From contig NC_084794.1 in NCBI RefSeq assembly GCF_963169125.1, positions 225,925,409 through 225,989,408 on the forward strand: DNA of 64,000 bases. Reading direction: 5' to 3'. The notes under the pieces are model-generated. The model had not been told where the DNA came from. It searched no databases and was given only the letters and a program-made list of their open reading frames with translations. Below are positions 58,051 to 64,000 of the stretch, piece by piece. Origin of the DNA: Humulus lupulus. Lineage: Eukaryota; Streptophyta; Magnoliopsida; Rosales; Cannabaceae. The first letter of the stretch is position 1. Each line of letters opens with the position of its first letter. Made by a program: the position numbers and the translations under genes.

Positions 58051-59286
58051 GTGGGACCCGTCAAAGATTTAAACAAGGTCGCAACAGATGGAAACGACCC
58101 AACCAGAGCAATCAAAGTTGGGAAGAATCTGAAGGTGGAAGTGAGAGCACAGCTAGTAGAATTCTTGCGAAGAAATTTAGATGTATTCTCCTGGTCTCAC
58201 AAAGATATGGTGGGTATCTCACCAACTGTGATTAGTCATGTGCTCAACGTAAATGAAAACTACCCAGTGGTGGAATAGAAGAGAAGGTTGCTCGACAAGG
58301 AGCGATCGAAGGCTTTAAAGGAAAAGATCGAGCACCTAAGGGAGAATGGATTCATTAGGGAAGCTTACTACCCAACATGGTTTTCTAACCCCGTGTTAGT
58401 ACCCAAACCCAACAGAAAGTGGAGAACATGTGTGGACTTTACTGACTTAAATAAAGTTTTTCCCAAAGACTGTTTCCCTCTGCCCAGGATAGAACAATTG
58501 GTAGATGCAACCTCTGGTCATCAAATTCTATCTTTCATGGATGCATATTCTGGGTACAACCAAATAAGCATGCACCTTCCTGACGAGGAGCATACCAGTT
58601 TTCTGACAAATGTGGGATTATACTGTTATAAGGTCATGCCATATGGCCTGAAGAACACGGGTGCCACCTACCAACATTTAATGAATGGCATGTTTCGTGA
58701 CCTGATCAGCAAAATGATGGAGGTATATGTTGCTGACATGCTAGTCAAGTCGAAAGAAGCTGGGGGCATGTACGAGACCTAGGAGAGTGCTTTGCCATAC
58801 TTAGAAAGTATCGCATGAAGCTAAACCCTCTGAAGTGCTCGTTTGGAGTAAGTTTTGGGAAGTTTCTTGGGTTTATTGTTAACTCACGCGAAATAGAGGC
58901 CAATCTTGAGAAGATCAAGGCATTGATAGAAATGAAGTCGCCGACTAAAACTAAAGATGTGCAAATTTTGACCGGGCGGATTGCTGCTCTAAGTAGGTTT
59001 ATTTCCAAATCTACGGACAAATGTGTCCCGTTTTTCAACTTGCTTAGAGGAAGCAAGAAATTTGAATGGACGGAGGAGTGTGAGAAAGTTTTTTAGGCAA
59101 TAAAGAAACACTCAACCCAACCTCCAGTCCTCTCAAAACCAATAGATGGGAAGGATCTCCTCGTCTACTTAGTAGTTACAGAACACGTTGTCAGTGCTGC
59201 TATAATACGAGAAGAAGATACATCAACAGGCGGTTGATGGAGTAGAGTCGAGGTACCCATAGATAAAGAAGTTGGCAAACTGTCTG
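58051..59286 (+). pseudogene. pol: Reverse transcriptase and start of RNase H of I
   Basis: The RT N-terminus is at 58051-58278, with TAG at 58276-58278. The palm is at 58288-58782 with RKWRTCVDFTDLNKVFPKD and FMDAYSGYNQISMH. The catalytic motif is Tyr-Val-Ala-Asp (EVYVADMLVK) instead of YVDD, so RT is dead. A shift near 58785 leads to 58815-59096 (GFIVNSREIEANLEKIKALI, LTGRIAALSRFISKST). Stops follow, and RNase H sequence reaches KKLANCL at the D insertion site. Confidence 0.85.
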
Positions 59287-61063
59287 TGTAATGCCCCAAA
59301 AATCCTAATAAGGTTTAGGACCTTGATTAGGAGGCCGGGAGGGCCATAATTGATTTATTATGCCATTAAATAGTTTTATGCATGATTATGTAAATTATAT
59401 TATTATATGATGATAAAAGCATGTATATGGGTCCACATTTCATTATAAGGGAATATTGGTAATTTGGCCCATTGAGAGCGTAATTGTGTATTTTCATGCA
59501 TGTTGGTGAATTATAAATAAGACCACATTATAATGTGAATTTGTTCGAGCCATTCGGCATGAGACAATCTTTGAATGCAAGTTATCGGTTTGGTCATAAC
59601 GGGGTTAATTCCGGGGCTCGGGGTGAGTCTCGGGGTAATTTGAGGATTAGAACATTATTGGGAATTAAAGGGTATTGAGATATGATTTATTAACATTTGA
59701 GAATATTGAGAATAACAAGAATTGGAGGGCATTAATTATGATTAACGAGATAGGCGGGAAAGGACAATTTTACCCTTGGTGGCCTTAAGAGGATTTTAAA
59801 TTACCTAGGGGAAATATTGTCATTTTACCTAAGGATATATTTGAATTAGGGAAAGCTATAGAAGTTTAAACCTAAAACAGAGCACCATTCTCTTCTCTCT
59901 CGTACACCATTTTCTTCTTGAATTTTGAAGCTTCTTTTGAGGAACCAAGCTTTGATAAGCTAGGATTGTGTTCCACCATTGATGAGGGTGATAAACTGAG
60001 ATTGAGGTGAGTTTCTGGCCATTAAAACCTTAGTTCTTGCTCTATTTTCATTTGGTTTTCAGTTTGGTATTTGAGTTGGATAGTTGAGAATTCAATGGGG
60101 TTTTTGGCAAAGGTTACTTGGGTTATGATGCCTAGGTCATGTGTAGATGTTTTTGGGTTCAATTGGGGGTTTAAATGAGGTTTGGAAGCTTGATTTTTAG
60201 GATGGAAATGAAGGATACGAAGGAGGCTAAAACCAGGGGGAATCAGCCTAGTCCTAGCGCTATAGTGCCCAAAGGGTGGCGCTACAGCGCTAGCCAGGGC
60301 AAAATTCTCTTGGTTGTAGCGCTGGGCTGCTAGGGGGGCAGCGTTGTAGTGCTACTCTGTTTTCTCTGATGCATATTTTGGGCACTTTTGAAGGTTTTTG
60401 TCTCGGGGTTTCAATTCCTAAGGCTCGGGATCGAAACTACTCACCGTTTGGGTACAATTTGGGGTCCCGGGAGTGAGGTTTAGGTCAAGACCCTTTTATT
60501 GTTGATTTTATTAATCAGAGATTGTATTTGGTTATGACTAGGTGACCGTTAAAGAATCAAAGGATCGATCGTTCTCAAGGGTCGTTCATTTGTTATTTCT
60601 CGCTCAAACCAGAGGTAAGAAAACTGCACCCCATATGTGACATGCATGGTTATTATTGAGGCATGTTGAGTGTTTAAATGTGGACATTGATTGCATATCA
60701 AATGCTTAGAAAATCTTGCTCACTTGTGAATGGCACTGACTTATTAGTCAGAATTGGCAATGGTGTCGGTATTAACTGTGAAGCTGTGACTTACTAGTCA
60801 ATTTCGGCAGTAGTACCGAGCACTGGCGTATGGCATTGAATTATGAGTCAAGGACGGTTTTAGCGTGTTTAACGCAAGCCGAAAAGATTAGATCTAATCG
60901 ACATCTGCATTGAATGACTCATCATGAGAATTAATGCCGGACCGACCTCAAGTTCAATGAAAACTAAAAGCGCTTGTCTAGTCTAAAGGCTAGTTATTTA
61001 GAGCTAGAGCCAGAAAGGCTAAGGTGACCTACATGTCACATGGCTAGGAGGGTATGGGACCTC

Positions 61064-61620
61064 CAAGATAGACTTATCAGTCATCTAATCGAGACGGACT
61101 TATCAGTCATCTGACCGAGATGGACTTATCAGTCATTTGACCGGGATAGACTTATTAGTCATCTGACCGAGATAGACTTATCAGTCATCTGACCGAAATA
61201 GACTTATTAGTCATCTAATCGAGATAGAATTATCAGTCATCTCATCGAGATAGAATTATCAGTCATCTCATCGAGATAGAATTATCAGTCATCTAACCGA
61301 GATGGACTTATCGATCATCTGATCAAGATAGACTTAGACTTATTAGTCATCTAATCGAGGTAGACTTATTAGTCATCTGACCGGGATAGACTAATTAGTC
61401 ATCTGACCAGGATAGACTTATCAGTCATCTGACCGGGACGGACTTATCAGTCATTTGATCGGGACGGACTTATCAGTCATCTGAACGAGATGTACTTATC
61501 AGTCATCTATTTAGAGAGTGACTTATTAGTCAACTATTCAAAGAATGACTTATTAGTCATCTACCTCAGAGAGGCTTATTAGTCATCTACCTCAGAGCAA
61601 GAGACTTATTAGTCATCTAA
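61064..61620 (+). repeat. 26-bp tandem array in D
   Basis: About 20 copies of a unit like GACTTATCAGTCATCTGACC plus GAGATG, with drift at both ends. In B the matching place has only isolated CTGACTTATTAGTCAG motifs, so the array expanded within D. Confidence 0.9.
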
Positions 61621-61885
61621 TCAGAGCGCAGGACTTCACAAACATGTATTTGTACCTGCTTGCATGCATGTGTATGGTTATTACTGCTAGGCATGCCTAT
61701 TATAACTTAGTAACATGTTATTACTTGATCATGAGCATATCAAGTTTTCTTGTTGGGCTTCGGCTCAGGGTGCTATGTGGTGCAGGTAAAGGCAAAAGAA
61801 AGCTGGAACATCCTTGAGTTTGAAAGCTTAGGTGACGATGTGTACATATGTGGCTACTCGACCGCCATAGCTGAGGGTTTAAAGA

Positions 61886-63745
61886 GGAAGTTGTCTAAAA
61901 TAAAAAAGAAAACTATTTTAAATCAAAATTTATAAATTCTAACCTAGCTCCAAAGATTGATGAGATTTTTGTATAATGAAAATAAAATAAAAGACAATAA
62001 TAAAGAAATTAAAGACAATGTATAGACATAAATTAATAGTAGAAATCAAGATGGTAAAAGAAGATTATTAAGGTATTAGAATTCACAAAATATAAGTTCA
62101 ATAATATTTATAAGTACATTGATTCCCAAGTTTTAGTGATAGTTAAAATAAATCAAACTATCATTTTCCAATTAGATTTATAATTTTAAGCACAAATTAC
62201 TTCTAAAAAGATAGGATTTTTCTTCACTTTTCAAATTATAATTTCAAAGCATTTAGTGTAAATCAATCTAATGAAATAAAAAATAAATCAATGAGCATTA
62301 TTTATAAGGCAAAACATAATATTTTTGTTCTAAGCATTGGATGTGTACAATTTAATGACACATCTTACACAAAGAATATTATGTTTTTGCACTAATGAAG
62401 AATAAAGTGTAAATATGTTCTAACAATCTAAAATACAAGATATTTAAGATGAAAAAAAATATTTGAAGAAGAAAATCCACAAACTTTATTGCACAAAATG
62501 GGAAATCAACATACAAAATAAACACTATCTAGTTACATATTGTTTCATCATCACCTTAATAATCTTAAAAAGATTAGAAACTCATAACTAGAATAGAAAA
62601 TACAAACAAAAAAATTACAAACATAACTTAGGAAAATTTGGAGGAAAACCCCCAAATTGTTCCTCTAAAAATACATAGAAAAATAACCAAAAAGAAGAAG
62701 AAGATGACGATAATAGAGAAGTTTTAAAATGTGGTAAGTGTGTAGTGTAAACTCTCCTAAAATTAAGCACTCCCAAATGATCTTGAAAATTCCCTATTTA
62801 TAGCCAAAATGAGAGTATTAAAATAATCAATTTAAATTGATTAAATTAATTAAATTAATAATAATATGACAAATATGGGTAAATTATAGGGTGTAATGAT
62901 GATGTTATGTGGTAAAATGTGTAGAAAAGTTTGGGTAAAAAATGTGGTATTTTTAAACAAAGGGACAAGGGGACAAAGGGATGTTGGGCTCAATAAAAAT
63001 GGCATGGAGGCTGTGGCAGGTGGGAAAGTGGCTGGGCTGGAGAGGTTGCTGGCAGGAGTGTTGGGCGTGGTTTGAGATTGAAGCAGCTGGCGTTGGGCCT
63101 TGGAGGCAGGCAGCTGTGGAAGATTGGAGGCGTGTTGATGGCAGGAGCTTAGGGACGTGGATTGGAGCTGGCTGCTGAAAGGGTGCATCAGGTGGAACCG
63201 TGGGCTGGGAAGGAGCTGAATCAGTGGGCCTCAGAATGCAGCAGTGGCCCAGGCGTGGGAAGCAGCAGGCTGATTGTGGGCTTCGAGTGAGGCTTGGACC
63301 AGAAGCTTGGGCCTTCAGCTTTTCAGAAATGCCATATTGTCCTTATTTTTTTCAGCTTTAATTCTTGAAAATGCCACCTTTCCTTCATTTTTCTTTATTT
63401 TCAAGAGCAAAAATGCCATAAATTCCCTACAAAATAAATCATAATAAAATATTTTCAACTATAAAATAAATCAATTTAATTCTTTGAAAATATTAATTAT
63501 AACTTAATTTAATTTAACATTTAGTTTCAATAAAACACACATTTTTTACTTCTAACTAAACACAATAATTTAAATAATTAAACTCAACAAAATAACTATA
63601 AAAACACACAAAAGTATATAAAATCATGATAAGACTAATAAATTCAAAATTATTTAAAAACTTAATAAATTAATTCAAAACTCAAGAACTAAGCAACAAT
63701 TGGCATATAAAATATGGTAAAATAACTCTATTTTTTAGAGTTATA
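61886..63745 (-). other. F-like LTR sequence within D
   Basis: AT-rich, with blocks such as CATTGATTCCCAA, CCCTATTTATAGCC and AATAAAACACACATTTTT that parallel the F LTR in order (minus orientation for the element). A GC-richer patch lies at 62960-63330. Exact borders are not resolved. The open frames 62850-63188 (-) and 62981-63178 (+) look spurious. Confidence 0.45.
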
Positions 63746-63770
63746 ATAGGTCGTTACAGTCTGCTGCTTG

Positions 63771-64000
63771 TGTAACGCCCTACTACCCAGGGACCATTAC
63801 GTTGTGCATTTTAAACAGTGCTAAACTCACTAAACGAGTCATTTGGCCATAATCGTGTAACTAAATGTGATTAACAGTTTAGGGTTAAAATTTTTGGTTA
63901 AAGATACAACATTTCACTAAAATGTTTACTGTATACATTGAGATCCCGAAAATATATTTTAAAGGTTAATTACAACAAAATATTTACAACCAGCCGACCT
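63771..64000 (-). mobile_element. LTR E of the A/B/C/D family, minus strand, cut by window end
   Basis: It begins TGTAACGCCCTACTACCCAG, the reverse complement of the 3' end of A and B (…GGGCGTTACA), and continues with AAACTCACTAAACGAGTCAT and the TTGAGATCCCGAAAATA block. It inserted 12 bp after D; its left duplication would be GCTTG. Confidence 0.85.

Larger units (their letters stand above)
59287..63758 (+). mobile_element. Chimeric LTR-family element D (4.5 kb) inside I
   Basis: It starts TGTAATGCCCC and ends GTCGTTACA, flanked by GTCTG at 59282-59286 and 63759-63763. 59287 to about 61885 follows solo LTR B closely, including GGGGCTCGGGGTGAGTCTCG and the TGCAGGTAAAGGCAA block. From about 61885 the last ~270 bp expected from B are absent. 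Instead there are ~1.86 kb of AT-rich sequence whose layout resembles the LTR of F. No reliable coding frame. Confidence 0.75.
55251..63770 (+). mobile_element. Decayed Tat-type retrotransposon I, broken by D and E
   Basis: 5' LTR 55251-56155, primer-site-like TTTTGGTGCTTTCATTATGG, then gag, protease and RT on +, with RNase H starting before solo element D. Twelve bases of the I reading frame (63759-63770, GTCTG being the duplication) reappear between D and E. The remainder lies beyond the window. Many stops. Related to H. Confidence 0.85.

Noticed and set aside
61064..61620. Possible CRISPR-like array (regular 26-bp spacing)
   Set aside because: Units are directly abutting with no unique spacers, and this is a plant genome; it is a tandem repeat.
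62850..63188. 112-residue minus frame and overlapping plus frame in D
   Set aside because: Low complexity, inside non-coding LTR-like sequence.

Overview
This window is nuclear DNA of a flowering plant, almost certainly a eudicot. The evidence is one spliced host gene with short AT-rich introns and canonical GT/AG junctions, plus nested plant transposable elements (Ty3/gypsy Tat-type and Copia LTR retrotransposons, MULE DNA transposons). The species cannot be read from the sequence. I saw no prokaryotic, organellar or CRISPR signal.

Layout, left to right. (1) 1-12641: a Tat-type Ty3/gypsy retrotransposon on + ('H'), 5' LTR outside the window, 3' LTR at 12042-12641. Its gag is split by a solo LTR ('A', 839-3154, target-site duplication ATGGC). 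An antisense multi-exon gene with its own TATA box lies between pol and the 3' LTR. (2) 12743-13837: Copia LTR pieces in opposite orientations ('K'). (3) 13838 to about 40600: a Mutator-like element ('L') with a + strand MURA C-terminus and a convergent, minus-strand, spliced DUF1985/Ulp1-type cysteine protease gene. L is split by two large elements. 'G' (16361-29150, TSD CCCAG) is a second Tat-type retrotransposon with both LTRs. 'F' (30077-39292, TSD AACCC) is a minus-strand, apparently non-coding LTR retrotransposon with a tRNA-Asp-like primer site. F is itself hit by solo LTRs 'J' (32679-34542, TSD TAAAT) and 'B' (34688-37290, TSD AATCA). (4) 41370-45341: a fold-back element ('M') with about 1.1-kb inverted arms. 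Each arm carries the N-terminal exon of a MULE transposase, and the loop holds the last exon of a host LRR receptor kinase. (5) 45621-51276: the one apparently intact host gene, an 18-exon RAD5-type SNF2 helicase with HIRAN and RING domains (1153 aa predicted), with an E2F-type palindrome and a TATA box just upstream. (6) 52583-54911: solo LTR 'C'. (7) 55251 onward: a decayed third Tat-type retrotransposon ('I'), broken by the chimeric LTR element 'D' (59287-63758, TSD GTCTG) and, 12 bp further on, by 'E' (63771 onward, minus strand) of the same LTR family.

How the parts relate: the window is a stack of insertions into insertions, ordered by target-site duplications and by reading frames that resume on the far side. 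A, B, C, D and E belong to one LTR family seen here only as solo or partial LTRs. H and G each keep an antisense gene with conserved layout. Most transposon reading frames are broken by stops or frameshifts. The RAD5-type gene is open across all exons and is the only strong candidate for normal host function. No clearly new autonomous system was proven. The best leads are the antisense Tat genes, the receptor-kinase capture in M, the chimeric element D, the tRNA-like boxes in F, and the E2F-type promoter.
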